This document shows, piece by piece, positions 52,653 to 61,398 of a DNA stretch of 64,000 bases (the first letter of the stretch is position 1; each line of letters starts with the position of its first letter). The position numbers and the translations under genes are program-made. Where the stretch lies: NCBI RefSeq assembly GCF_026015295.1, contig NZ_JAPDUW010000001.1, positions 1,922,001 through 1,986,000 of the forward strand. The letters run 5' to 3'. The notes beneath the pieces were generated by a model. It did not search any database. It was not told the DNA's origin and saw nothing but the letters and a program-made list of their open reading frames with translations. The DNA comes from Segatella copri (GTDB taxonomy: Bacteria; Bacteroidota; Bacteroidia; Bacteroidales; Bacteroidaceae).

Positions 52653-55127
52653 ATGAAAAAGATTTTGATGACATCAGCCTTGGCAGCATTGGCATTGATG
52701 CCTGCTTCGGCACAGAAGGTGAACAAGAGCTCGGGTGGTTATCCTATCACTCCGGTGCCTTTCACATCAGTAAAGGTTTGGAACAATACGTTCTGGGGAC
52801 AGCGTATCGAAACCTCTCGCAAGGTAACCATCCCGCTGGCTTTCAGCAAATGCGAGTCGGAGGGAAGATACAAGAACTTTGAGCGCGCTGCTCACCCTAG
52901 CGACAGTTACGACGTGGGCAAACTGATGCCTTACAGCTTCGACGATACCGACCCATACAAAACGATTGAGGGTGCCAGCTACGTGCTACAGACCTATCCA
53001 GACAAGAAACTCAAGGCTTATATCGATAGCGTGCTCGATATCATTGCTCCGGCTCAGGAGGCTGACGGATATCTCTATACCGCCCGTACACAGAATCCGA
53101 AGCATCCTCATTTCTGGGCTGGCGACAAGCGCTGGAGCAAGGAAGAGGATCTGAGCCACGAGCTCTACAACCTCGGTCACATGGTAGAAGGTGCCGTGGC
53201 TCACTGGCAGGCTACTGGTAGCCGCAAGTTCCTCGACATCGCTATCCGCTATGCCGACTGCGTGGTTCGCGAGGTTGGTCCTAACCCAGGACAGGCTTGC
53301 GTGGTACCGGGACATCAGATTGCCGAAATGGCGCTCTGCAAGCTCTATCTCGCTACAGGCAACAAGAAATATCTCGAAGAGGCAAAGTTCTTCCTCGACT
53401 ATCGTGGCAAGACATCTATCAAACAGGAATATTCTCAGAGCCACAAACCGGTATTGGAGCAGGACGAGGCTGTAGGTCATGCCGTACGTGCTACCTATAT
53501 GTATGCTGGTATGGCAGATGTAGCTGCCCTTACCGGAGATACTGCCTATATCCACGCCATCGACCGCATCTGGGACAACATCGTGAGCAAGAAGCTCTAC
53601 ATCACCGGAGGTATCGGAGCTACTAACAACGGCGAGGCTTTCGGCAAGAACTACGAGTTGCCTAACATGAGTGCCTACTGCGAAACCTGCGCAGCTATCG
53701 GCAATGTTTATGTCAACTACCGTCTCTTCCTTCTCCATGGCGAGAGTAAGTATTACGATGTATTGGAGCGCACCCTCTACAATGGTCTCATCAGTGGTGT
53801 GAGCATGGACGGCGGCGGCTTCTTCTACCCTAACCCATTGGAGAGTATGGGCCAGCACCAGCGCCAGGCTTGGTTCGGCTGTGCCTGCTGCCCTAGCAAC
53901 ATCTGCCGCTTCCTGCCATCCCTCCCAGGCTATGTATATGCCGTAAAGGACAAGAATGTATATGTCAACCTCTTCCTCAGCAACTCTTCTTCTCTGAAAG
54001 TGGCTGGCAAGAAGGTGGCTTTGAGCCAGGACACAAAATATCCTTGGAACGGCGACATCGCCATCAAGGTGGATGACAACAAGGCAGGTCAGTTCGGTAT
54101 GAAGATCCGCATCCCGGGCTGGGTAAAGGGTCAGCCAGTACCATCAGACCTTTACTACTACAGCGACGGCAAGCGACTGGGCTATACCATCACCGTAAAC
54201 GGAAAGAAGGTAGAGGCTAAGGTAACAGAGGATGGCTATTATACCATCAACCGCAAGTGGAAGAAGGGCGATGTGATTCGCGTTCACTTCGACATGGAGG
54301 CACGCACCGTACGTGCCAACAACAAGGTAGAGGCCGACCGTGGCTGCATCAGCATCGAGCGTGGTCCTATCGTATATTGCGCAGAGTGGCCAGACAACCA
54401 GGGCTTCGACATCATGAGCATTCTGGAGAACCGCGAACCTCAGTTCGCTGAGGGCAAGCTCTCGTACGATGACTTCATCGACCCTAAATATAAGAATGTG
54501 CTGACACTCTACAAGGGTCAGAACATGGAGACCTTGACCGAGAACGTGCAGACCCTCGCCTACGACAAGAGCGGCAAGCTGAGCACCAAGGACCAGACCC
54601 TGACTCTCATCCCATACTTCGCCTGGGCTCATCGTGGCAACGGCAACATGAAGGTATGGTTGCCACAGGATGTCAAGGCTGCAAAGCCATCAGCTCCTGC
54701 AACTCTCGCAGCTCAGGCTAAGGTAGAATTCTCTTCTCCAGTGCCTGCCAAGAGCAGCATCACCGACGGACTGGTTCCAGCCGATGAGAACGACCGCTCT
54801 GTCCCATACATCCACTGGTGGCCAAAGAAGAACACTACAGAGTGGATTACCTACACCTTCCCAGAGAGCAAGGAGATCAAGACCAGCACCGTATATTGGT
54901 ACGACGACCAGCCATGGGGCGGTTGCAAGGTGCCAGACAGCTGGAAGCTCTACTATCAGGACGAGGCAGGCAACTGGAAGGAAGTTCCAGGAGCCGATGC
55001 TTATCCATGCAAGCGAGGTGTAGCCTGCATCGTGAATTTCGACCCAGTGAAGACCAAGGCTGTGAAGCTCGAACTGAAGCAGCCAGAAACTCTGTCCTGT
55101 GGTTTGTTTGAGTGGAGCGTGAAGTAA
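52653..55127 (+). CDS. GH127 beta-L-arabinofuranosidase
   Basis: An 824-residue secreted protein (signal MKKILMTSALAALALMPASAQ). Glu344 and Cys346 in AYCETCAAIGN and Cys412/Cys413 in FGCACCPSNICRF match the zinc ligands and the Cys nucleophile of the GH127 enzyme HypBA1 (E338, C340, C417, C418). Other family blocks are SHELYNLGHMVEGAVAHWQATG and LYITGGIGATNNGEAFGKNYELPN. A C-terminal discoidin-like domain (about 690-824, TEWITYTFPESKEIKTSTVYWYDD) may bind carbohydrate. The gene starts 6 bp after GH43. It hydrolyses beta-1,2-linked L-arabinofuranosyl chains typical of extensin glycans. Confidence 0.92.
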   Translation: MKKILMTSALAALALMPASAQKVNKSSGGYPITPVPFTSVKVWNNTFWGQRIETSRKVTIPLAFSKCESEGRYKNFERAAHPSDSYDVGKLMPYSFDDTDPYKTIEGASYVLQTYPDKKLKAYIDSVLDIIAPAQEADGYLYTARTQNPKHPHFWAGDKRWSKEEDLSHELYNLGHMVEGAVAHWQATGSRKFLDIAIRYADCVVREVGPNPGQACVVPGHQIAEMALCKLYLATGNKKYLEEAKFFLDYRGKTSIKQEYSQSHKPVLEQDEAVGHAVRATYMYAGMADVAALTGDTAYIHAIDRIWDNIVSKKLYITGGIGATNNGEAFGKNYELPNMSAYCETCAAIGNVYVNYRLFLLHGESKYYDVLERTLYNGLISGVSMDGGGFFYPNPLESMGQHQRQAWFGCACCPSNICRFLPSLPGYVYAVKDKNVYVNLFLSNSSSLKVAGKKVALSQDTKYPWNGDIAIKVDDNKAGQFGMKIRIPGWVKGQPVPSDLYYYSDGKRLGYTITVNGKKVEAKVTEDGYYTINRKWKKGDVIRVHFDMEARTVRANNKVEADRGCISIERGPIVYCAEWPDNQGFDIMSILENREPQFAEGKLSYDDFIDPKYKNVLTLYKGQNMETLTENVQTLAYDKSGKLSTKDQTLTLIPYFAWAHRGNGNMKVWLPQDVKAAKPSAPATLAAQAKVEFSSPVPAKSSITDGLVPADENDRSVPYIHWWPKKNTTEWITYTFPESKEIKTSTVYWYDDQPWGGCKVPDSWKLYYQDEAGNWKEVPGADAYPCKRGVACIVNFDPVKTKAVKLELKQPETLSCGLFEWSVK

Positions 55128-55155
55128 TAAGACTTATTTTTAAATATTTTTTTTC

Positions 55156-55227
55156 AAGAATTGCCATATTGCCATACCAGCCAGTAATCTCTCTGATTAC
55201 AAAGCTGTTAGGTGTATGGCAATTCTT
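55156..55227 (+). terminator. Terminator-like hairpin after the GH127 gene
   Basis: AAGAATTGCCATA (55156-55168) and TATGGCAATTCTT (55215-55227) are inverted copies with TTATTTTT immediately after; it is a probable 3' end of the glycosidase operon and forms the left part of the repeat block. Confidence 0.6.
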
Positions 55228-55508
55228 TATTTTTAGGGGTTATCTGCCATATATTGCCATGAACAATCTTTATTCATAACTTCGCCATCGATGCGGAAGA
55301 AATTACGTCCCGACGTAGCATCTGATACATCGCGACGTAACAACAACTGCGTCCCGACGTAGCATCTGATACGTCGCGACGAAAATGAGGGTACTAATTC
55401 TCACTATAACAATATATGGCAATTCCCGGCGCTTTTCCGAGAATTGCCATACGTACTTTTACGCTGAGTATCAACCATTTGCACATACAATATGGCAATA
55501 TGGCAATT
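55159..55508. repeat. MITE-like element with 18-bp terminal inverted repeats
   Basis: The 405-bp gap between genes is bounded by AATTGCCATATTGCCATA (55159-55176) and its perfect reverse complement at 55491-55508. Internal TTGCCAT/ATGGCAA copies occur at about 55215, 55248 and 55410-55440. No coding frame of note and no target-site duplication were seen. Two 32-bp direct repeats lie in the middle. Confidence 0.65.
55306..55381. repeat. Two 32-bp direct repeats with internal dyad symmetry
   Basis: Copies at 55306-55337 and 55350-55381 differ by one base and are 44 bp apart. Each has GC-rich ends CGTCCCGACG and CGTCGCGACG (or CATCGCGACG) around TAGCATCTGATA, resembling a REP-like hairpin unit. 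Confidence 0.8.
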
Positions 55509-55532
55509 AAAACAACGCATTAAAACTTTTTT

Positions 55533-56960
55533 TTATTTTTTCTTCACCAGTCTAATGACATACCCAGACCAAAGACACCATACGGCAAGTATTCCCATCA
55601 CGAAGATAAATATATATGTAGCAATACTACCTATGAAGATTCTACCGCTATGAGCCTCCAGAGCCACATTCCATAATGACATGGGCAGTTGGTTCATATA
55701 AGCGGGTTGTGGCGCAAAGTCGGTTCCTTCATTATACTCAGCAATGACAGGCGTATCAGAGAAATCCTGGCTCATACCTGCTATCGCCTTTTTTCCGAAT
55801 GGTGCGCCAGTGTTCTTTAAAGCAGCTTTCCCGGTAGAATAATCAACGGTTGTCCCCTTTACTCTATCCCAAACAAAGAGACCACTAAACGAACCGCAAT
55901 ACCATTTACCATCTTTGTTTTGCTGAAGGACATTCAATCCCATAACACTGACTGGTGGAGTATTGGGGATGGACTCCAACTTTCCTGTCTGGAAATTCAC
56001 GGAAAAGAAACCATCCGAAGTTGACAAGAGCCAGTCACCGAACTTTTCATCATAACGCACCACACGGAGTTTGTCATTCCAAGGGTTCTTGCTATGAAGC
56101 GTCGTCCCAGGAATAGACGGCATCTTGTTCAACACCAAGGCTATCATCACAGGTGGACGAAGGCACCAACCTGTCAGGGCTATCAACAAAGTAAGCATGA
56201 TGGTATATCGGCCTATTTTGTCATGCCATTGTAGCGAAAAGCGAAGCAACCTCTTCTGTTTAGGCTTTAACCAGAAGATAAGACCTGAGATGCAGAGCAA
56301 CACCAGGATGATGGCAATGCCATCTACGATGAGTTTACCAATGCTGCCAAACAACTCTCCACTGTGAAGCAGCCATATCGTACGAAAGACTGTAACCTTC
56401 CCATCATACTCCTTTGGCATAGGTAATTCTATCCGGTGGAAGTTCTGATAAGGTGGCAAGGAAACATAAGCATAGGAGCGGCTGAGAACCAAAAGCGTAT
56501 CTCCATGAGCAGAAATGTCGCTCAACTTCTCTTCCGGCTCTGTCGGAAGAGTTACGCTTTTCCATATTTTGTGACTCCCCAACCGGTAGAGTGAAAATGG
56601 AGATACCGACCAGACAGAACCATCATCCGTTCTGATAACATTTCTTATCTGTCGGCAGTCTGCTCCTGCTGGAATCCCCTTATTAAAGTCCTTGAATGTG
56701 GATGCTGTAGAATCCGTTTGCCAGATTCCCCCGTTTCCATACAGCAATATGGCATCATCCAAAGCAAGCGTTCCTCTCAGCAACCCGCCATTCCAATTCT
56801 TGAATTCATAGCGGCTTGGCAGATATTTTCTGCTCACGTCCACATCTTTGATAAGCGAACGGTGGTTGAGCAAAATACCCGACAAGCAGAACATCAGCAT
56901 GAAAAAGCTCATACCGATGCCTAACCATTTATGTTGTTTTCTCCAAGTTATTTTCTTCAT
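55533..56960 (-). CDS. PepSY-associated membrane protein, probable iron/heme-locus reductase-like component
   Basis: A 475-residue protein with a PepSY_TM layout: helix 1 at about 12-32 (KWLGIGMSFFMLMFCLSGILLNHR), two helices at about 205-230 and 250-275 (LVLLCISGLIFWLKPKQKR with HDKIGRYTIMLTLLIALTGWCLRPP), and a C-terminal helix. His residues in KWLGIG…NHR and WHDKIG could be heme ligands, as in related ferric-siderophore reductases (PiuB/FoxB type). The periplasmic region between helices looks like a partial propeller. It is the last gene of the HmuR-HmuY cluster and its start overlaps the preceding gene by 32 bp, so translation is coupled. Confidence 0.8.
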   Translation of the reverse strand: MKKITWRKQHKWLGIGMSFFMLMFCLSGILLNHRSLIKDVDVSRKYLPSRYEFKNWNGGLLRGTLALDDAILLYGNGGIWQTDSTASTFKDFNKGIPAGADCRQIRNVIRTDDGSVWSVSPFSLYRLGSHKIWKSVTLPTEPEEKLSDISAHGDTLLVLSRSYAYVSLPPYQNFHRIELPMPKEYDGKVTVFRTIWLLHSGELFGSIGKLIVDGIAIILVLLCISGLIFWLKPKQKRLLRFSLQWHDKIGRYTIMLTLLIALTGWCLRPPVMIALVLNKMPSIPGTTLHSKNPWNDKLRVVRYDEKFGDWLLSTSDGFFSVNFQTGKLESIPNTPPVSVMGLNVLQQNKDGKWYCGSFSGLFVWDRVKGTTVDYSTGKAALKNTGAPFGKKAIAGMSQDFSDTPVIAEYNEGTDFAPQPAYMNQLPMSLWNVALEAHSGRIFIGSIATYIFIFVMGILAVWCLWSGYVIRLVKKK

Positions 56961-57831
56961 TGTTCACCTGATTTAACGTTAGTCTTCTTTTAGATGCTAT
57001 CATGATGTAGCCGAGCAATACCACGAATGCAACGAGGATAGAAATCATCTGTGTGGTGTATTTCTCTGGCTCAATCCAAATCTCCTTGAAAAAGTCCAAA
57101 CGACCGAGCACTTCCACTGGAACCCAGAACACAACAACCGTTGCGATAGCCATACGGATGTTTGCTCCCCATGTGCTCAAACGCAACTGTTTCCTGAAGA
57201 TGAAGAAACTGCCAATGAGGCAAGCCGCTGCCACGATGGAGGTGACAGGGTGATGGTCGCCTAGGAAGTTCTTGTCGTAGCAGAACATCAACAGGAGATA
57301 GCTAGTCCAGAGAATCATGTTCAGTTCCATGAAGGTGACGATACTTGTATGATGTGTCATCGGACGGGCGGCAATCTCGTTCTTGCGGGAACGGAAGAGA
57401 ACACGCTGCCACCAGTTGATGAAGTTACATCCGTTCTTGGTTGAGAAGATGTAGAGCACCATCACCATCATCCACATGCCGAAGGTGGCAGGGAGGATGA
57501 GGTATTCAGGGCGAGTCACAACTTCGCCATTCTCCATCTCCGGCTGTGTACCCCAGCGGGTAGCATAGTACTGGAACAGAAATTCTATCCAACCGGTCCA
57601 GAAAAGCAGACCTCCGAAAAGTCCCCAAAGAGTCTGTTTGGTGTCTCCCTTTACGAAGACACCGATTACTACCATGATAAGACCTGCCAACCCCATGAAG
57701 AAGGCTGAGTAATGCACAGCTTCAGGAGTCATCGTCTTATCCATTATCATCATCAGCGCATGTCCCAACGGCATGGTAAAGAGTACCACGAGGAACGAGG
57801 CGATGGATTTCCACCAATTCAATTGTTTCAT
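56929..57831 (-). CDS. Seven- to eight-helix membrane protein of unknown function in the heme cluster
   Basis: A 300-residue protein with about eight hydrophobic stretches, for example SIASFLVVLFTMPLGHALMMIM, FFMGLAGLIMVVIGVFV and LWGLFGGLLFWTGWIEFLFQYYATR. Several His and Trp residues sit at the membrane edges. I do not recognise a named family. Its place between the HmuY-like lipoprotein and the PepSY protein suggests a role in heme or iron handling, perhaps an inner-membrane transport or electron-transfer partner; that is inference from position only. It overlaps the following gene by 32 bp. Confidence 0.7.
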   Translation of the reverse strand: MKQLNWWKSIASFLVVLFTMPLGHALMMIMDKTMTPEAVHYSAFFMGLAGLIMVVIGVFVKGDTKQTLWGLFGGLLFWTGWIEFLFQYYATRWGTQPEMENGEVVTRPEYLILPATFGMWMMVMVLYIFSTKNGCNFINWWQRVLFRSRKNEIAARPMTHHTSIVTFMELNMILWTSYLLLMFCYDKNFLGDHHPVTSIVAAACLIGSFFIFRKQLRLSTWGANIRMAIATVVVFWVPVEVLGRLDFFKEIWIEPEKYTTQMISILVAFVVLLGYIMIASKRRLTLNQVNNEENNLEKTT

Positions 57832-57838
57832 ATTTTTT

Positions 57839-57957
57839 AATGTTGAGTGTTTAATGTTGAATGTTGAGTGTTGAGTGTTGAATGTTGAATGTTGAATATG
57901 CTGAGTATATGAGGGCGTATGCCTAACTCAACATTCAACACTCAACATTCAACATTT
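57839..57957. repeat. Heptamer repeats facing their mirror copies in an operon gap
   Basis: Tandem copies of TGTTGAR (with T/G variants) fill 57840-57900, and the complementary TCAACAY units fill about 57920-57955. Together they could form a long near-perfect stem between the HmuY-like gene and the membrane protein gene on the same transcript. Confidence 0.8.
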
Positions 57958-58894
57958 ACTTTAATTCATCTAAGTAATAACTGATTCTTCCTCCCTCATC
58001 ACCTATCTGCACATTGGCATCATACCAGGAGATAATCTGGAGTTTGTAATATCTCTCGCCATCCCATGAACGGATTACGTAGGTATGGAAAGAAGGAGTA
58101 TATACTGGAGGTGGACCAGAGAAGTTCATTGCCTTTTCGAGCACCGGATTGCCGCTTACCAACTGCTTGGCTGGTCCGTTATTCGGGTCGAACCAAGGGT
58201 TCTTGTTCATATCCAGTTTGTTGGCGATGCAATACTTGTTCCAGTCGTTCTGCGACATGGTGACATAGACGCTTGCTGAATCATCCACGGCGAAAGTCAT
58301 GTTGTGTTCAGCCAGATAAGCATCCACCTGCGCCTTGCTCGTCCACTTGTCATATTCGCCATAGCCCAGGTCGGCAGCACCGCCCTTGCCTGGACCGCTC
58401 GTTCCACTGTTGGTGCGGAGCTGATAACCATTGAAGGCGAGATCCCACTCCGTAGCAGGATAAGCCATCGTATTGGGGTCATCCTCCATGTTCTCCATCA
58501 CCAGCAGACTGTTTGCCTTTCGGGCAACCATCTCGTAGCCCTGCTTCGGATTGTTAGGATTCACCAGCACCTTATTACCATCGGCATCGCGCTTATAGTC
58601 CTGGAACACGTTCTTCTGAACGCCCTCCGTCCAATATACGGTGGTGTCGCCCTTGCAACCAAAGTAATCCTTCACCGGTTTGCCATCAATAAAGGCGATG
58701 ACACTCTGGTTAGGATTCAGCACATTATAGCGATGTCCCGTCTTCAGGTCAAAATAGAGCCAGTCGTTGGTAACACCCGTGCTATAACCTGTTTTTCGGG
58801 GCAAGGTATGACCAGTGAAGTCCTCAGCCTCATAAGATACGCAGCTCGTCATTGCGGCTGCCATACCTATTATATATAGTAATGCTTTCTTCAT
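57956..58894 (-). CDS. HmuY-like heme-binding lipoprotein
   Basis: A 312-residue lipoprotein with lipobox MAAAMTSC (Cys18). The body has WDLAFNGYQLRTNSGTSGPGKGGA, matching the HmuY block that precedes the heme-binding loop, and ends RYYKLQIISWYDANVQIGDEGGRISYYLDEL, the usual C-terminal strands. HmuY proteins capture heme at the surface and pass it to the TonB receptor HmuR. Candidate axial ligands were not assigned. Its start codon overlaps the stop of the TonB-receptor gene by one base, so both are co-translated. In Porphyromonas hmuY lies upstream of hmuR; here the order is reversed. Confidence 0.85.
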   Translation of the reverse strand: MKKALLYIIGMAAAMTSCVSYEAEDFTGHTLPRKTGYSTGVTNDWLYFDLKTGHRYNVLNPNQSVIAFIDGKPVKDYFGCKGDTTVYWTEGVQKNVFQDYKRDADGNKVLVNPNNPKQGYEMVARKANSLLVMENMEDDPNTMAYPATEWDLAFNGYQLRTNSGTSGPGKGGAADLGYGEYDKWTSKAQVDAYLAEHNMTFAVDDSASVYVTMSQNDWNKYCIANKLDMNKNPWFDPNNGPAKQLVSGNPVLEKAMNFSGPPPVYTPSFHTYVIRSWDGERYYKLQIISWYDANVQIGDEGGRISYYLDELK

Positions 58895-61248
58895 TATTTT
58901 TTCTTTCTAAATGCTTTTACCAATTCATCTACCAACACTTCCACCTGCACATGCGCCTTGGCTCCTGCCGTGGCTGGCACGTTAAACATGGTGATGCCCG
59001 AACCTAAGGTCTTTGGCACATAGTTAAAGATGTTATCCACACCCACCGTCACCTTCACCTTATTATAGAAGGTCTGAATCACCGACAGGTTGCACAATAC
59101 ATACTGAGGCAACTGGCAGCGGAAGTAGGCATCGTGGCTCTCGCCGTTTACAGAGAGTAGGTCCTGCACATCAAACTTCTTCTCACCCATGTAGCTTGCC
59201 GAGAAGGTGGCGCCCAGTCGGTAGTTCTTCTTGCTGTACTTATAGTCGAGGCTCGCCGTAGCAGCATGAGGCGAAGTGGTGTTCACCTGGATGCCATCTG
59301 TCTTGCTCACGTTCACGTAGCTGTAGGTGGCATTCATCGTGAAGTGGTTGAGGAAGTGCCAGCGCATGATGGTCTCCAGTCCGATGAGGTTCTGCTTCGA
59401 CAGATTAGTATATTCGAAATTGTACTGCATTTTGTAGATGCGCCATACACCCTCAATCTTCTTGCGGAAGAAGTTGCCATACACATTGCCCGAGATGAAG
59501 AAGTTATCGTTCGAGTACTCTGTGCCCAGACTCACGTAGTTGTTCTTCTCAGGCTTCAGGTCCTCGTTACCCTTAATCATGAACATGCCGAGGTGGTCCC
59601 AGTTGAAGAACAGCTCCTTGATGCTTGGCGAACGGTAGCCCATCGAATAGTTGGCTCTCCACGCCCAGTGATCCGAAGGACTCCACTTGAAGGCAATCTT
59701 AGGCATCGCCATCAGTCCGAAGGCACGGCTGAAGTTGGTTCTCACACCTGCCGAAACCATCCAGTGGTCGTTCATCGTCCACTCGTCCTGCAGGAAACCC
59801 TCCGTTTCCTTCAGCGAACGGGTGCGCATGATGTGGGAGGCATCGCCGTTGAATCGGTCGCTCGTCAGGTCATCGCTCAGGTGCTCGATACCGAGGATGA
59901 GGTCGTGGCCCTCGAACTTCTGCGAGGTGATGGAGAGGCGAGGCTGGAAGATACGGCTCTTATACACCTTGGTACGCTCGTCGATGCGCTCATGACGCTT
60001 GAAACGATCGTAGAAGTCGCCATGAAGGGAGGCGGTAATCTTGAACCAATCCTTGAAGGAGTACTTAATCTTGGTTCCAGCCGTCCAGTCACGCGCCTGA
60101 CTGAAAGTCATATCCTGAATGAGGTCGTAGGTATTCATATAGAACGCACTACCGTAGGCAAGAATCTCCAGGTTCTTGAAAGGGTCGTAGAATACCTTCT
60201 GCGATACCGAGATATGCTCCGTGCCCTCGATGCCCATTGGCGGACGGGAAGCCACGCTGGTGATGGTCACGTCGTGGTCGAGCCAAGGGTTCGCCTCTTG
60301 GGTATATACCTTCTTGTCGTTCTCCGCCTGATACATGTAGAAGGCATCGCTCGAAGAATACCACACGTCGGTCTGCGAAGTTACCTTGCCTGCATTGAAT
60401 CCTGCCGACACCCAGCTCTGCAGGTTCGGGCGGTCAGCGTTCTTCTCAAACATATACAGGAAGTCCTTCTTGGAAGGATTCTTGTAGTTGCGCTCGTTCA
60501 TCTGTCCCCAGCGTACACCAGCCTGAATGTCGATAGGCTTGGTGGTCTTCTTGGTGATGAGGTTGATGACGGCACCCGATGCACGGCTTCCATAGAGGGT
60601 ACTGCTGGCACCTTTCACGATTTCGATGCGGTCGATGGCATGGAGGTTGAATCGCTCATAGTCGAGGTTACCCGCCATGTCGCCCGTCAATCGCTCACCA
60701 TCCTGCAGGAAGAGCACGTGGCGGGCATCCAAGCCCTGCATGGAGATTTCGTTGCCGAAGCCCACTTTCTGGATATTCATACCCGGGGTTTCCTGTTGCA
60801 GTGCCTTGGTCAAGTCGGCATAGCCTGCATCTACCAGTTCCTTACCGCCGAGCACCTGCGTGCTCACTGGCGAGAGCTTGATAGGTCGGGCGGTACGGGA
60901 ACCAGTAACCACCACCTCGTTCACCTTCATCACGTCCTCGGTCATGAAAAGCTTGAGGGAGCTGTCGCTTCCGATGGTTCCCCTCAGAGGGTTATAGCCC
61001 ACGGATACCACCTGGTAATAACACTTGCCGCTCTGAGTCACCGAGATAGTAGCCTCACCATCCATGTTGGTAACAACACGCTGTGGCGATTTCAATTTCT
61101 CGTTGTCGGCGTAGGTGATGACTGCGCCGATGATTGGCTGCTCAGTGGCTTTGTCGAAGATACCGAACTTCACCTTTCGCTGTGCAGCGACAGGGAGGGC
61201 GAGTATCAGCAGTAAGCCGATAAGCATTACATTTCTAATTGTCTTCAT
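58894..61248 (-). CDS. TonB-dependent receptor, HmuR-like
   Basis: A 784-residue outer-membrane receptor with signal MKTIRNVMLIGLLLILALPVAAQ. A CarboxypepD_reg-like domain (about 25-105) is followed by the TonB box region VNEVVVTGSRTARPI, the plug (STQVLGGKELVDAGYADLTKALQQE, then GMNIQKVGFGNEISMQGLDARHVLFLQDGERLTGDMAG) and a barrel ending VLVDELVKAFRKKK. The plug sequence is close to heme/vitamin/siderophore receptors rather than SusC types. Together with the HmuY-like lipoprotein it should import heme or a ferric chelate. The 150-bp leader contains a 40-nt symmetrical hairpin. Confidence 0.9.
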   Translation of the reverse strand: MKTIRNVMLIGLLLILALPVAAQRKVKFGIFDKATEQPIIGAVITYADNEKLKSPQRVVTNMDGEATISVTQSGKCYYQVVSVGYNPLRGTIGSDSSLKLFMTEDVMKVNEVVVTGSRTARPIKLSPVSTQVLGGKELVDAGYADLTKALQQETPGMNIQKVGFGNEISMQGLDARHVLFLQDGERLTGDMAGNLDYERFNLHAIDRIEIVKGASSTLYGSRASGAVINLITKKTTKPIDIQAGVRWGQMNERNYKNPSKKDFLYMFEKNADRPNLQSWVSAGFNAGKVTSQTDVWYSSSDAFYMYQAENDKKVYTQEANPWLDHDVTITSVASRPPMGIEGTEHISVSQKVFYDPFKNLEILAYGSAFYMNTYDLIQDMTFSQARDWTAGTKIKYSFKDWFKITASLHGDFYDRFKRHERIDERTKVYKSRIFQPRLSITSQKFEGHDLILGIEHLSDDLTSDRFNGDASHIMRTRSLKETEGFLQDEWTMNDHWMVSAGVRTNFSRAFGLMAMPKIAFKWSPSDHWAWRANYSMGYRSPSIKELFFNWDHLGMFMIKGNEDLKPEKNNYVSLGTEYSNDNFFISGNVYGNFFRKKIEGVWRIYKMQYNFEYTNLSKQNLIGLETIMRWHFLNHFTMNATYSYVNVSKTDGIQVNTTSPHAATASLDYKYSKKNYRLGATFSASYMGEKKFDVQDLLSVNGESHDAYFRCQLPQYVLCNLSVIQTFYNKVKVTVGVDNIFNYVPKTLGSGITMFNVPATAGAKAHVQVEVLVDELVKAFRKKK

Positions 61249-61335
61249 TTATATTGCTATTCTATTTTTTCCAAATCCTTACACGATTTCAGCCTCGCTA
61301 TGGCTTGTTTCTCTTCCTTTCATTTTTTACTTGCA

Positions 61336-61375
61336 AAGGAAAGAGAGATATGTCTGGACATACCCCTCTTTCCTT
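61336..61375 (-). promoter_or_regulatory. 40-nt symmetrical hairpin in the hmuR-like leader
   Basis: AAGGAAAGAG (61336-61345) pairs with CTCTTTCCTT (61366-61375); after a 3x3 internal loop, TATGTC and GACATA pair inside. It lies between the DUF4903-like lipoprotein gene and the receptor gene on the same strand, so it may be an attenuator or terminator. Confidence 0.55.
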
Positions 61376-61398
61376 GAATAGATATAAGCTACAGTCTC

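Noticed and set aside
57839-57957. CRISPR-like or protein-coding repeat
   Set aside because: The period is 7 bp with mirrored copies and no open frame joins the neighbours.
59266-61215. 649-codon open frame on the plus strand
   Set aside because: It lies entirely antisense to the HmuR-like receptor gene, has no signal or known motif, and reflects codon bias of the real gene.
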